A stretch of 64,000 bases of DNA from Streblospio benedicti (GCA_019095985.1 CM032659.1:31224542-31288541), one strand, 5' to 3'. Numbered from the stretch's first letter, positions 48,001 to 57,227 are shown. The notes: generated from the sequence alone by a model not told the origin. Program-made: numbers and translations.

Positions 48001-51000
48001 ATTTAGTCAACTCAAATCGATGCAAAGAAATAATCATTTCCTTTCCAAAGAAGATCATCTACAGTAGAACCTCTCTATTAGAAACCACATTTGAGACCAG
48101 TGTTAGGTGGGGGTCTCTATAGAGAGGTGGTTTCTACACAGAAGTTTCTTTTTGGTAGCTTTTTAATATGACGGTTTGGGACTGTGAAAAGTGGTATTAT
48201 TGTAGAGGTGGTCTCAATAGAAAGGTGGTCTTAATGGGAGGTTTTACTGTATTAGAATTTCTATACTAAATAAGCAGATTGAAGCGTTTACCTATTGGTA
48301 TCTCGCACAATCCTCCTGTGTATTGGACAGTACATAAGCACGTGTAACCTTTACATCCTGGGGTGTCACTGCAGGTCGCATTGTTCTGGCACGGGTCCGT
48401 ATAACACTTAGATAGAGGTGCTGCAATTACAGACAGAAGCCTTTTTTGTAAATAGATTCATTGGATTTGTTTTTTTGATAACGAACGTCGATTGATTGAT
48501 TAATTATCATTTTCTTCTGATCTCTCCTGTATTAAAAATCAAAAGTTTTTAAAAATTGTTTTATTAATGTTTTTGGTGCGCAGACATACTGACAAACAGA
48601 TTGTCAGTATATCAGAGGAGGGTGCACGCTTGAACACCAAAAACAATAATAAAACAATTTTTTAAAACTTTCGATTTTTATTACAGCAGAGATCAGAAGA
48701 CAATACTAATCATGAAAAGAACTGCTGCTGCTTAACTCATTAATTTAACAAATTGATTGATTAATTTTGCAAAAATTCATTTTTAACCATTTCTGAATAT
48801 TTTCTTTAAGTCTTATCGTCTACATCTAACTCTGCTTCTGTCATGCCTAGGTGGAGGATGTACTTGAAATCTAAAAATTAATATGGTAAAATACGGTTTC
48901 ACAAATGCACTCAATCTTTATACTGAGGATCATCATCAGGCTAAAACTACTGTGCCGTCAAGCAAACTGCCCATGTGACCTTTTGAGCCTATATTTCTCT
49001 ATAGGGGTCTAGTACTAAAATAAACTGAAATTACAACCAGAGTAAAATGGTCTAGTTTTCAAAATCACTCAATTATGCGTAAGTCACAAAAGCTCCGGAC
49101 GAAGGGGTTCCGATGCACCAGCATGCAATTTCACAGGCACCGGCGCTCCTCCGAGCGATTGGCGTCTGGACCTGCATCAGTGGCAGCTCGGGGGTTATTC
49201 AATTTGGACGTTAAAATTTCAAGTGCTGTCACCGAGCTCCCCCATCGCAATCCCACCCTTACTACATCCGAATACGCCTCGGCTGTGCGTGGCCTGTTGT
49301 GCATCAACACAATTCCTGGAACTAATGTTTCACCAATGAACGACGAGTACTGGACGGTAGACAGCTGACATACAGCCGGTGGTCGGCTGGTGATTGGAGG
49401 GCACATTAGAGATCAGCCACTACCTGCAAAGCATTACTAGATGTCCGGCAGACCACCAGCCGGTAGTTTAATGTCTAAGGTCTAAATGAATAGTTCTTAG
49501 GTGCCCATAAAGGCCAAAACGAAAACGTCGGTCGAAGTTTCGGGGCCTGTTCATGTCACCAAGCTATACCACCGATGAGTGGAACTCAGTAACCTGGTAA
49601 CAGCCAGAAAATCCACCGAGTTCCACCGATGCCGGACATGTACCGAGCTTTGTGACTTAGGCATTGTGTTCTCATTAGCATTACTCTGGCTCAGTTTCAA
49701 TTAAAGTAAATGTGCATAGCCTTTTGAAAAGTATTTGCAATATTGTCTATATTCGATCTAGCATTTTTACAAACCATAAACTACGTTAGAACTAAGCAAG
49801 TATATGAATTACATACTTTGTATCTCCGGGTCGTATCCCCAAACCTCCACTTCACATAGCATTATCTGATGATTTTCTTTGTTGTCGGTTAATGGTCTTT
49901 TCAATAGCACGACTACTTTTCCTTGTACCTTTTGTTCACATACAAATTTTGTTTTACCACTTTTAGGAATTTTTGTGGTTCTGTTCACACAGAGCAGAGT
50001 ACCGGGACTCTTAACACTTGGCTGGTTATTTAGGTAGCTTGCAACATAAATGTACATATCTTCGTCAGCAATAGTCTCGTTATAGGATGCTAAAATAGAT
50101 TATAAAGACAAGCTCAAAGTACAAAGTGAGCGCAGTATAATGGCTCGACATGTTGTTTGACATGTTTAATCTTGAAGAAAGTGATCTACTTAAGCGTCCT
50201 ACTGCATGTATGATAATGATTATATGGCAAACCCCCATTATTATGATAATAGCTTCTTTCATATACATTGCATTTGCTTTAAATTAGCTGCCAATAGCTG
50301 AACTTAAAGCCTCTGTTTCCACAAAGGTTTATAAGTCTTTGTATATGAAATATGACCAGCAATGAATTATTATATAACATTCAGCAATCACTTAAGTAGA
50401 TCACTTCCTCCAAATAGAATATGTGAAGAACGTTATAAGGAATTCGTGAAAACATTAAAATCCTGGAAGCAGGGGCTTGTGCCAGTTTATTTAAAAGCAC
50501 TGTAACCATTCTATTTAATCACACTACACTAAGTTGAATCTGAAAAGTCTGTGAGAGATTCTGATGCTGAGTGTATGAGTAAAAACCCAAAACAGCAGTA
50601 ATGAGCAAGATGCTTAAGACATTGTATTAAGAAGCGTGAAAGAGTTATTTATGCCAAAGTGTGTGAAAATGCCGCAGGAAAGTGACTGAAGGGCGATTTC
50701 CAAAAGTAACAATGGTGCTTCAGAAAAAAGGAGAATATGTAGACCTACAATGTACACGAATCAGAACATACAATCACAGCAAAAAAATTCTGGATCAGTT
50801 TTCTAGTTACTGTTAACCAAAGGAAGTGCATGAAGAACTCTCGCATAATTATATACGGAATTTAAGCCAAAATGAAACAAAACAAAAGATATATGAAATG
50901 GTTAACAACAGCACTCTAGTCTATCTTTTCTTAATGAACAATAAAGCATTCTACTTACATGGATGTATGTGTATAGTAACTGCATATATGACAAATGTTT

Positions 51001-53218
51001 TTTCTAGTTCCACTTGCCAATGGTGTGACTTATGCTCTGTTATATCCACCTTTCTAGCTGATGTGCTGAGATAACATGTACTTTTATTTCCATCAACTGC
51101 GTAAATTTTTTTTTGCTTCGGCTTCGTCAATTTCCAATACGCCTGAGTTGCAGTTATGTTGTCATCAGGTATATTGACAGCTACGTTTTCTGAAAGAAAT
51201 ATATCAAATATAGCCTACTAATTTTTCTATTTATGATACTCTTGCATGTGTTACTTAAAGGTCATGTAAATAGCAGTTATTATTTCAAATTTGTCCAAGA
51301 GCAACATAATATGATGCAAATGTTAATGTGGTTATTTGGAATCACAATTTACTGTTATCGAGCTTGGCATCCCTTTTCCACTCTATATTACCCTACTCAA
51401 CTCCCCGGGGAATATACACCAGTGTTCATTGTCATTAGAGGCCACCTGTCTGACATATACCTATTTGACTTGGACAACAGTGTAGTATGCACCCTGTGAA
51501 GGATGAGTTTGTTCATCACCCTCTAGTTGACATGACTAGGAATGAAACTCGTAACCTTTTGGTCGGGAATCTACCTCCTTATACCCTCAATCATGAAGCA
51601 ACTATGTATTCATGACAAATATAGTAACAAAACGTACTGTGTTCGGTGAGCAAAATTTCATGAGTTTCGTACCCTGATCAATGGAAGACTAAGGGACTAT
51701 TCAGTATTTATGACAGGGTGGCGTAGAAGGATTTTCCAAAAATGTTGTGAAAAAATTAATAGCCCCCCTCTCAAATCTGTGTGAAAAAACTGGTAACCCC
51801 CTTTAATTCCGTGTGATAAAAAAATAAAAAAATGACCACCCCCACCCCCCTAAAGAGTTAACGTAATCAATGTCAATTAACCCTTATCCTGTATGATGGA
51901 TATCGATAATATAAAAACAGTAAATTCTAGTACACAATCTCTAAAAAATAGGGGTAAATTTCCTGTGAAAAAAAACCCAATAGCCTCCCACGCTCCATCC
52001 CCTCAAGTGTGTGAACAAATTGATAGCCAAACATTGCGACAAAAGTTCATGGCCCGCCCTAAAATCGTCTTACCCAAACCTGTCATAAATACTGAATGTT
52101 TCTGAACCATTGGCAATGAAATTAGATGCTCTTCGCATACTTACTTAACATTAAACATGTTTCTCGTCTAGAACGCCTTGGCTGTAACAGACCACAATAG
52201 GTGATATGAAACAAACCACCGCACACTGAAAAGAGATTAAAAATGAATCAGGTTTGGTTTCTTTTGAATTTTATATCATTGTTTTCAACCTTTTGACCCC
52301 ACCACCCATTCATCCCACGTCATTATAAATGAATTAAGCACTAGCTGATCACATATCCAGGTATTCAGACAAGGGGGGAGGCGCACTGTGCCTTAGGGAT
52401 CCCGTAAGTGTGATTGATAGCGGACATAACATGCCAAAATTAAAAACCTCAAGAAAATGAAATATTTTTTAGATAGTATGCATAAAAAGGCTAACCTCAG
52501 TCATTCAGGCATAGCCCTCCCCCTTGCCCGCCCCCAACGAAGTTATTAACACATTAACAAAATCTACAAGGCCAATGCTATGCAATGTATGTGTGTGTGT
52601 AGTGTGTGTGGGGGGGGGGTCCATGGAATCACAGGGAAATGTATATACTAATATAAAGTCAATAAGACCTCTGTGTCCTCTACTACAAGTCTATGTGCCG
52701 CCACAGTCGCTTGAAAACAATGTTTAGAGGATTTACTAGTACCAGTTCGTAGGAGTGTGGTACACAGGGGCAACTTATAGACTAAATTAAGTCAGAAATG
52801 TCTTAGGTACACGTGGACACCATGGTAATGGCAGATCCAGATTTTTGGAAAATGCGTGTGTGTGTGGGGGGGGGGGGTGCGCGCGCACACTTAAAGGATT
52901 TTATGGGTTTCGTACAACTTAGTAATTTACTTAAAAGCGATCGATGGCGGACATGCCAAAAACACTACAAAAATGACGTATTTTCGTGGGTCCCAAGATG
53001 CGTTCCCCCTGGATCTGCCTATGCACACATCAAATGTCGAAGGCATATATATGACATTCGATGTGTTAGTGTACCTAATTTTAGCCTGATTTTTAGGCTA
53101 TATAAGTTGTCCCTGCACCTGACCCTGTAACCTGTTGGTACAGTCAGTACCTGGCTGAACTAGTAGAATGATTTTTCTTACCTATCATTAACAGCGAGAG
53201 TTTCTGCATGGTAAACAT
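29224..53218 (-). CDS. F5/8C-EGF receptor with nine B-A helical repeat pairs, dynein-stalk-like module and RRxS tail (31 exons)
   Basis: Exons, 5' to 3' on the minus strand: 53218-53182, 52225-52145, 51189-50959, 50089-49817, 48420-48292, 47663-47520, 47137-47012, 46376-46245, 45744-45700, 45382-45344, 44880-44728, 44336-44166, 43355-43203, 42482-42309, 41804-41652, 41158-41000, 40517-40365, 39873-39715, 38963-38805, 38299-38141, 37857-37705, 37383-37213, 36540-36382, 35989-35819, 35580-35413, 34664-34494, 33994-33836, 33064-32937, 31952-31797, 31129-30998, 30069-29224. They total 5244 bases, one open frame of about 1747 residues. Introns 1-27 are all phase 1; introns 28-30 are phase 0. Every exon has GT and AG ends. 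The 5' edge of exon 30 is the weakest call. The product looks like a cell-surface receptor whose long C-terminal region may reach the cytoskeleton. A 100-N gap lies in the intron after exon 22, so repeat units may be missing. No known protein with this architecture comes to mind. Confidence 0.8.
30441..30662. mobile_element. Interspersed repeat, family 'ggggtatatagc', copy 1
   Basis: The element begins ggggggtatatagccttgatg and ends gctatatgacccc, short inverted ends. A second copy at 57802-58027 is alignable along its whole length. It lies in the intron between receptor exons 30 and 31. No ORF is shared by the copies. Confidence 0.75.
30668..30950. mobile_element. Candidate MITE with ~45-bp imperfect inverted ends
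   Basis: The left part (cactgaatatcagatgtcctg ... gacctctga) matches the reverse complement of the right part (gagtatcagatgtcaag ... gacctctga). A further copy of aagtatcagatg lies in between. It abuts the preceding interspersed repeat. Confidence 0.45.
30998..31952 (-). CDS. Receptor exons 29-30: dynein heavy-chain stalk-like module
   Basis: Exon 29 (31952-31797) encodes LALIDRLQRQVGAM, LAEMKSYKTPPEAIHKLM and IILGEAEDS. In dynein heavy chains the first stalk helix ends in EIKSxxxPPxxVxxVMxAVxxLLG at the entry to the microtubule-binding domain, and exon 29 follows that pattern. Exon 30 (31129-30998) gives RALDFNVETLELSV, YSKERMKRISAITGLFYDW, like the F-D-x3-I ... F-x-P-E-x-V-x3-S-x-A-x2-G-L-x2-W-V segment at the exit. 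The match continues into exon 31. The module is shorter than a real dynein microtubule-binding domain. The 5' edge of exon 30 at CAAG|TCG is the only phase-0 acceptor I found; coding resemblance (SLKS) runs a few codons further. Confidence 0.55.
32530..32920. repeat. Interspersed repeat, family 'ctatagtctgt', copy 1
   Basis: It shares with 39255-39560 the order tagtctgt-ctttatt-tttacacc at the left, then attctaattacctttgccaattct, caccaaa and atagaaatc-like blocks, and a right end with ggtgcgtttgg-like sequence. Both copies lie in receptor introns. The ends (ctatagtctgt, and ctatagtacag from the other side) may be inverted repeats. Confidence 0.6.
32937..44880 (-). CDS. Receptor exons 11-28: nine alternating B and A helical repeat pairs
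   Basis: Each repeat is one exon. B exons (153-168 bases; exons 11, 13, ... 27) read roughly D-A-x4-L-x2-A-V-x2-G-D/N-x4-L-x2-A-I-K-A-x-E-x3-I-P-x3-L-x2-A-K-K-K-x-A-x2-L-E-I-x-P-G. A exons (159-174 bases; exons 12, 14, ... 28; the last is 128) read A-L-x2-A-I-x2-K-D-K-A-x-L-x-K-Y-I-E-M-A-E-K-T-x-C-V-x-N-L-G-x-L-Y, then EAVxVRDE and a charged EKExAEQG tail. Both look like helical hairpins. Order B-A is kept strictly nine times. Every exon starts and ends in phase 1 with the split codon Gly, Ala, Asp or Glu, so pairs can be gained or lost freely. Exons 22 and 24 are very similar in DNA, evidence of recent duplication. Confidence 0.85.
36866..36965. other. Assembly gap of 100 N inside the repeat-exon array
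   Basis: Exactly 100 N, the usual placeholder for a gap of unknown length. It falls in the intron between repeat exons 22 and 23, beside the most similar pair of exons (22 and 24), so collapsed or missing repeat pairs are likely here. Confidence 0.95.
39255..39560. repeat. Interspersed repeat, family 'ctatagtctgt', copy 2
   Basis: Second, diverged copy of the element at 32530. Shared blocks include gtctgtatctttattttttacacc, attatgcaagtg, tctaattatcctcgccaattct and ttttgattgaaggaagttatg. It lies between receptor exons 19 and 18. Confidence 0.6.
42789..43140. repeat. Large inverted repeat with hammerhead-like core in each arm
   Basis: Arms 42789-42931 and 42998-43140 (about 143 bp) are nearly perfect inverted copies around a C-rich spacer. 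Each arm holds CTGATGA, a six-base-pair stem (GGAGGA and TCCTCC) and GAAAC (plus strand 43066-43093; minus strand 42863-42836). CTGATGA-stem-GAAA is the catalytic-core signature of hammerhead ribozymes, which Penelope-like elements carry in their terminal repeats. The required helices I and III are weak in my reading. Confidence 0.7.
45344..45744 (-). CDS. Receptor exons 9-10: short linker exons
   Basis: Exon 9 (45744-45700, 45 bases) encodes GRRHHALLEEDDDGK. Exon 10 (45382-45344, 39 bases) encodes ALIGRTNQLKADQ. Both are phase 1-1 and bounded by good splice sites (CTAG|G, G|GTAGTT; TTTTAG|C, AAG|GTGAGT). They link the membrane region to the repeat array and would be easily skipped without loss of frame. 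Confidence 0.65.
45840..46112 (-). mobile_element. tRNA-derived SINE, copy 1
   Basis: Read on the minus strand the head has an A-box-like TGGCCAAGTGG (46104-46094) and a B-box-like GGTTCAATTCC (46060-46050), about 44 bases apart as in tRNA promoters. A body follows that is shared with 51364-51599, including the ccctggggaa block. It lies in the intron between receptor exons 8 and 9. Confidence 0.65.
46245..47137 (-). CDS. Receptor exons 7-8: membrane segment(s)
   Basis: Exon 7 (47137-47012) has an acidic lead (RETVEEDICG) and a clear transmembrane segment, PICILLGVLVIGLCLNFLMG, followed by MVFRYNNHPP. Exon 8 (46376-46245) contains an NWT sequon and a second, weaker hydrophobic stretch, GYTLTPYVGSIIGGIIL, then RQLQKYG. 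If only the first spans the membrane, the repeat region is cytoplasmic. If both span, the C-terminus returns outside. The weaker second segment, with Pro and Gly, may be reentrant. Confidence 0.75.
47520..48420 (-). CDS. Receptor exons 5-6: two EGF-like domains
   Basis: Exon 5 (48420-48292) encodes CYTDPCQNNATC, GYTCLC and GGLCE. Exon 6 (47663-47520) encodes ACKSEPCVNGGSC, YKCHCPEGYYDEIC. Each has the six-Cys EGF spacing and is a single phase-1 exon, the usual currency of exon shuffling. Neither has the Asp/Asn pattern of a calcium-binding EGF. They would form the extracellular stalk. Confidence 0.85.
48062..48249. mobile_element. 188-bp pogo/Tc1-type MITE with TA target duplication
   Basis: The ends cagtagaacctctctat and, from the other side, cagtaaaacctcccatt are inverted repeats flanked by TA (48060-48061 and 48250-48251). 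The interior repeats the terminal motif (gtctctatagagaggtggtttct). It sits just downstream of receptor exon 5 in the intron. Confidence 0.8.
48488..48765. repeat. Long inverted repeat (foldback element)
   Basis: Core arms of about 65 bp (ttctgatctctc...tgtttttggtg and caccaaaaaca...gagatcagaag) face each other across about 60 bases. Weaker pairing extends outward to attgattgattaat on both sides. The loop itself contains a small hairpin (tactgacaaacagattgtcagta). Confidence 0.7.
49817..51189 (-). CDS. Receptor exons 3-4: fucolectin-type F5/8C domain
   Basis: Exon 3 (51189-50959) begins KNVAVNIPDDN, then QAYWKLT, YAVDGNKSTCYLS and HHWQVELEKTFVIYAVTIH. Exon 4 (50089-49817) gives YVASYLNN, LLCVNRTT, KFVCEQKVQGKVVVLLKR and LCEVEVWGYDP. 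This is the order seen in fucose-binding lectins of the F5/8C superfamily (NVA start, AVDGN, W-x-VDL, paired Cys, LCEVEV end). The Cys residues that would form the usual disulfide are present. Sugar-binding residues cannot be judged from sequence alone. Confidence 0.78.
51364..51599 (-). mobile_element. tRNA-derived SINE, copy 2 (diverged)
   Basis: It shares with copy 1 the blocks ggcat, ctcaactccccggggaa, agtgttcattgtcattag, cctgtctgacatatacctattt and the head region gagtttgttcatcaccc ... gaatgaaactcgtaacc. The A box is degraded. It lies in receptor intron 2. Confidence 0.6.
52145..53218 (-). CDS. Receptor exons 1-2: signal peptide
   Basis: Exon 1 (53218-53182) begins MFTMQKLSLLMI and ends at G|GTAAG. 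Exon 2 (52225-52145) continues VCGGLFHITYCGLL, so the hydrophobic core of a signal peptide is split between the two exons. A basic stretch (QPRRSRRE) follows. Exon 2 ends at a consensus GTAAGT donor in phase 1. The second Met (MQKLSLL) is an equally possible start. Confidence 0.65.
52829..53028. mobile_element. MITE of the 'ggcagatccag' family, full copy
   Basis: The inverted ends ggcagatccag and ctggatctgcc enclose about 200 bases with a G run near the left end and the shared block ggattttatgggttt ... gcggacatg. Related pieces lie at about 52375-52490, 54003-54018 (right end only) and 63829-63985. Confidence 0.65.
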
Positions 53219-53229
53219 TCGATAACTCT

Positions 53230-55000
53230 ACACATGCATCTTCACATTTTTGTTCACGTGCCCTATCTGTATATGTTGTTTGTGATTATTATTTTCATGG
53301 AATAGCTCAATTTATTCAGTGTATCTGATATTAGTACTGCATCAGGTATACATACCGGTGCATACATGCATGTACTACTACATAACCACGTTTTATCGAT
53401 TTTCTCGCACGTCATGATATTGATTTACCAAGCTCGGGCACCTCGATCTATTTGAAAATATTACGTCAGCAGTCACGCACATTCATTAGTTGAGTGATTC
53501 TAGGTGAAATACACTCCAGTTTTCGGTTAAATTGCAATAATACTGGAAATGTTATCAGTGACCCTGTTAACCCCAAATTTCATGTATTACACATCAATGT
53601 AGCTTAAAAAAGAAAAAAGAAAAAAAAAATACTTTTTTCTGGGATAGAGGGGCATCATATCTATTGAATAAAATCATAACACAGCTTCTTGCAATTTTTT
53701 TGACAAACACCCCCCCCCCCCATGCCCCCCTTAAAATCACTCTACTATATCATCACCAGCTTCCACGACTGATGAGATACATGGCGGCACACTATATGCT
53801 GTGAATGAGGCCGCGCAATATCTTTTTTTAAACGGAACTTCATATTCGTGTTCATTCCAGGCCCCATTTCACCAAAATATTTCAGTTTCAAGCTTTTTGG
53901 TCATAACCACTATTGTGTGACGAGTATGAAACCCACGAGTGCAACCCCCCACCCCGCACCCCCCACCTCAATCCTGCACCCCCGCCCCCAATCCTGCCCC
54001 AAAACCTGGATCTGCCAGTGCTAGTATTTGACTAACTATCATTAAGCCAATGGCAGACCCGCATGCAGTCCCCTTTCAATTTTCCCGGGCCATCTACCCC
54101 TTCTGAAAAAAATTCTATCCCTTGTGTCTACATACACGATCGTAACAAGCAAAAGGAACTGTGCATTTTTAATGGATAATGGTGGCCTTTACCACAAAAC
54201 AAACATGAATATTAGGAAAACTGGGACGTGATAGGCGTCTGTTTTGACAGAGCCAAGGGTGTGCGGATCATACAAGCTAGCTAGTGTGCATACTACCTCC
54301 CATCTGATCTTTTGCGTGTATAAGATGACTGGTCTCTTTCTATTCCGTCGCGCGCTTTTCCATCCATAGTTCAGAACACATACGTGTAGGACCTTACCAT
54401 CAATGTAAGTGGGAATCTCTTTACTATACAGACTGCAGTCATTCACATGCTACGTGCGCACGCACCTACGCACGCACCCACGCAGATATAGTTTGATAAT
54501 ATTTTGCAATAAAGTAATGCACCATTTGTTCGTTTCATGCTTTTTGTAATCTATTTGATAAATGCACGTCGTTAATAACTACTTGAAATGCCTCAGCATA
54601 CAACTTCGAAACACTGATGTAATTAGCAACCGTAAAATACAAGGTTACGTAGTATTGTCAATTCAAGGTCATAAGAAGTTGTCAGGTAGAAATATGTGCG
54701 CCCTGAGGCACTAAAGTATTGTGCCTCAATGACAAAGTCGGTATCTATTCACGAAGTTACCTTACTACACTCTTAATGGTTATGTATTATTCATGAGTTT
54801 TGGTCAGACAATTACATGCAAATAATATTCAAACTTCATGTGAAAAAAAAAATTGTGTTGTGTGCAGTTTGTATTTTAAAAAAGATATGGACAAGAAGAT
54901 CACTATAGATTGAATACAGCGCCTGTACGTTCATACTAATAACTATTATGAATGACGAGAGATGGAGTTATTATGGAGCAGCCTAACAGAACAATTGATG
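53230..55000. other. Intergenic region between the receptor and the NXPE-like gene
   Basis: The two genes are divergent here (receptor minus, NXPE-like plus), so this 1.8 kb should hold both promoters. It contains C-rich runs and one MITE right end at about 54003. No coding sequence or certain promoter motif was recognised. Confidence 0.5.
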
Positions 55001-55046
55001 CATGTTTTTAAAATATGTTTTTGAATTTTTTATTGCTAAGTCAGTG

Positions 55047-56261
55047 ATGTTAAAGTTAAGATTGCGGAGATATTTTTCACTTATTTGCTTTACATTTTTG
55101 CTAATGCGCGCAAGGTTTTTGTTCCCAGGACTCTCGTACGTAAAACATGGAATCTCAACATTCAATTTACATGGTACAATGCAAGATATGGAGTTGGAAA
55201 GTTTTAACAGATACAGATCATTTATAAGTCTCTCAAATCAAACAATGCAATCGGTTTACTCAGCCGAAGGAGTGTGCAATGGAAAGGATATAAAAAGTGA
55301 GCAGTATTTGTCACATATGTGTTGTTACAAAGAACATGATCTAAAGAAAAGTGACAGGATTTTGTGCCCAATTTTAAAGATGGCGTCTTCTCAGTCACTA
55401 TTCTATGAATCCTCAAACCCATGGGCCGAGGTTGACGGAACTGTGTGTCTTTTAGTGAATGAATACCTGCGGGGAAGTAGTATGAAAACAAGTACCAAGG
55501 GAGGAAGCAGTTTCAGGGGCCAAATACTGAATCATAGTACTGGTCTGGTTTCTTTTTGTAGTATTCAAAACTACAGCAATGGCACGTACAGAATAACGTG
55601 CCCAGCCTTTCATGGATGCCATACTATTACCGTTACCCGAATATACAAGCCTTACTTAGGTTTCTTATTAACAGACACTCAGTATAAAATTGAGAATCAA
55701 AATGAAATAGTACACAGTGATGAATACTGCAGCCGGTCGGGACACGGCCCGTCAGTTCCTGGTTGGATTTACAATTCCAGCCTATGGTATTGGAGTACTG
55801 AATATGAGTACAGAAGACGCGAGGCGTCTAATTGTATGAGAAAGTTACACTCATTGACTTTTATTGGAGACTCACACCTACGATTCATGGGTGATCACCT
55901 TTTGATCCTATTGAATCAGACAACAGACGATAAGGGGGGAATTATACCCTACAAGTCGAAGTATAAGACTGATTTACACTACGGGAACTATAATTTTAAA
56001 TGGGCACCCAGAGCAAACAGCCTCTTCAACCGAGTGTCTGTGATGGTGAAATCCAAACCACTGAGGAAGATGACAAAGAATGATGTGTTGGTGTTCATGA
56101 GTGGCCACCACGACTTGGAAGCCAGCTCATTGCAGGATTATATTGAAACTGGNNNNNNNNNNNNNNNNNNNNNNNNNNNNNNNNNNNNNNNNNNNNNNNN
56201 NNNNNNNNNNNNNNNNNNNNNNNNNNNNNNNNNNNNNNNNNNNNNNNNNNNNAATACCCAG
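55047..56261 (+). CDS. NXPE-like GDS esterase-type protein, first coding exon(s), interrupted by gap
   Basis: I take Met 55047 (MLKLRLRRYFSLICF) because it opens a basic-then-hydrophobic signal anchor of a type II Golgi-type protein; the frame is open from 55002. A filamin-like Ig fold follows (SFRGQILN, NGTYRITCPAFHGC). Next come the Trp/Tyr-rich PGWIYNSSLWYWS block and the GDS motif (FIGDSHLRFMG; GDS at 55866-55874), the catalytic-Ser block of SGNH/PC-esterase folds. NDVLVFMSGHHDLEA resembles the N-x-G-x-H block. The exon enters the N gap at 56153 and leaves it at 56253, ending AATACCCAG|GTAATA. In this family the proteins are Golgi or secreted, and the substrate is unknown for most. Confidence 0.72.
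56153..56252. other. Assembly gap of 100 N within the NXPE-like gene
   Basis: Exactly 100 N interrupts the coding sequence between the GDS domain start and the next donor. Its true size and the frame across it are unknown. Confidence 0.95.
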
Positions 56262-56412
56262 GTAATACATAATATAGTTGCTGATTGTATCCTACTTCAC
56301 ATTACGTCGTGTTACATCCAAATGTTAAAAGTGAACAATGATACTGGTAGTGAAAATTCATTGATGCCATTTAACATACACTGTTTTTGCTTGAAACCCA
56401 AAGAAGTAAAAA

Positions 56413-56571
56413 TCTATGAATTTTGATGTTTAGTTGTATGTAATGTTAGATATAGTGACGCTTTAAACTTCTTGTAGTGTTAGATATTATGCTTTCATTA
56501 CTGTTAGATATGGTGATGCTTTAAACTCTGTCCTGTTAGATATGGTGATGCTTTAAACTCTGTGTTGTTAG
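56413..56571 (+). repeat. Tandem copies of an exon edge in the NXPE-like intron
   Basis: The unit tgttagatatggtgatgctttaaactct occurs about four times (56438, 56472 partial, 56503, 56533), running up to the exon at 56572. The exon itself begins gttagatatggcgatgcctta. The intronic units look like decayed duplicates of the splice acceptor and first codons of that exon. Confidence 0.7.
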
Positions 56572-56718
56572 ATATGGCGATGCCTTACGCCTCATACGAG
56601 GGAGTCCCTGGTGGCGCCAAGTCAGGATCATCTGGATCAACATCATCGCACACCCAGAGAACTGGATCTCCAGACGCAACAACTTTATCATTCAGGCAGC
56701 CAACGCAGAGCTAGACAG
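56572..56718 (+). CDS. NXPE-like protein, internal exon
   Basis: After the acceptor TTGTTAG the frame reads YGDALRLIRGSPWWRQVRII, then IIAHPENWISRRNNF and IIQAANAELD, ending at AG|GTACTA in phase 2. The HPENW-x-SRRN and QAANAE blocks belong to the C-terminal half of NXPE-like proteins. The exact 5' edge is uncertain because near-identical acceptors lie upstream. Confidence 0.65.
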
Positions 56719-56935
56719 GTACTATTACAGGCAAAGTACAGCTTCAAAATGCAAAATTATCAGTCTCTAACTTGACAAAGCAACCATGACTACCAAGAAT
56801 TTCATATCTTCTCAGATAAATTTATGGAGCACTAGCAAAAAGGTAAATGTGCACATTGTTTGATTATTGGTTAAAATGTTCACACTGTGCAAGTTTTTGT
56901 AAAGCCTTCAATTGCCAACATTTTGCCACATACAA

Positions 56936-57227
56936 GGCATCGACCATTTGATCTCGGGGAGGGTGGGGTGGGCAGCTATTTTCACCATAGCTTCAATTAT
57001 TTTTTTTCATGAAATTTGACATCTTACTCTTTTTTTCTTAGATTTTTTTTAGATTTTTTTCTTAGATTACTGAACCCCAAGTATTGCAAAATTTGACAAT
57101 TATTTTTTTTCTAGCCATATGAAACCTTATTACTATTTTCACTAATTTTCAGCCTTGCAGTTTTTTTTCAATATTTTTGCTCCCCCCTATAGTGAGATCA
57201 AATGGTCGAGATCAAATGGTCGATGCC
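56936..57227. mobile_element. MITE with 20-bp inverted ends (ggcatcgaccatttgatctc)
   Basis: The left end ggcatcgaccatttgatctc matches the reverse complement of the right end, which is itself doubled (gagatcaaatggtcgagatcaaatggtcgatgcc). The interior is T-rich with no ORF. It lies in the intron before the exon at 57390. Confidence 0.75.

Noticed and set aside
49075-49406. Opposed 91- and 97-codon frames in the intron between receptor exons 4 and 5
   Set aside because: No family resemblance in either frame and they overlap each other; probably a GC-richer repeat.
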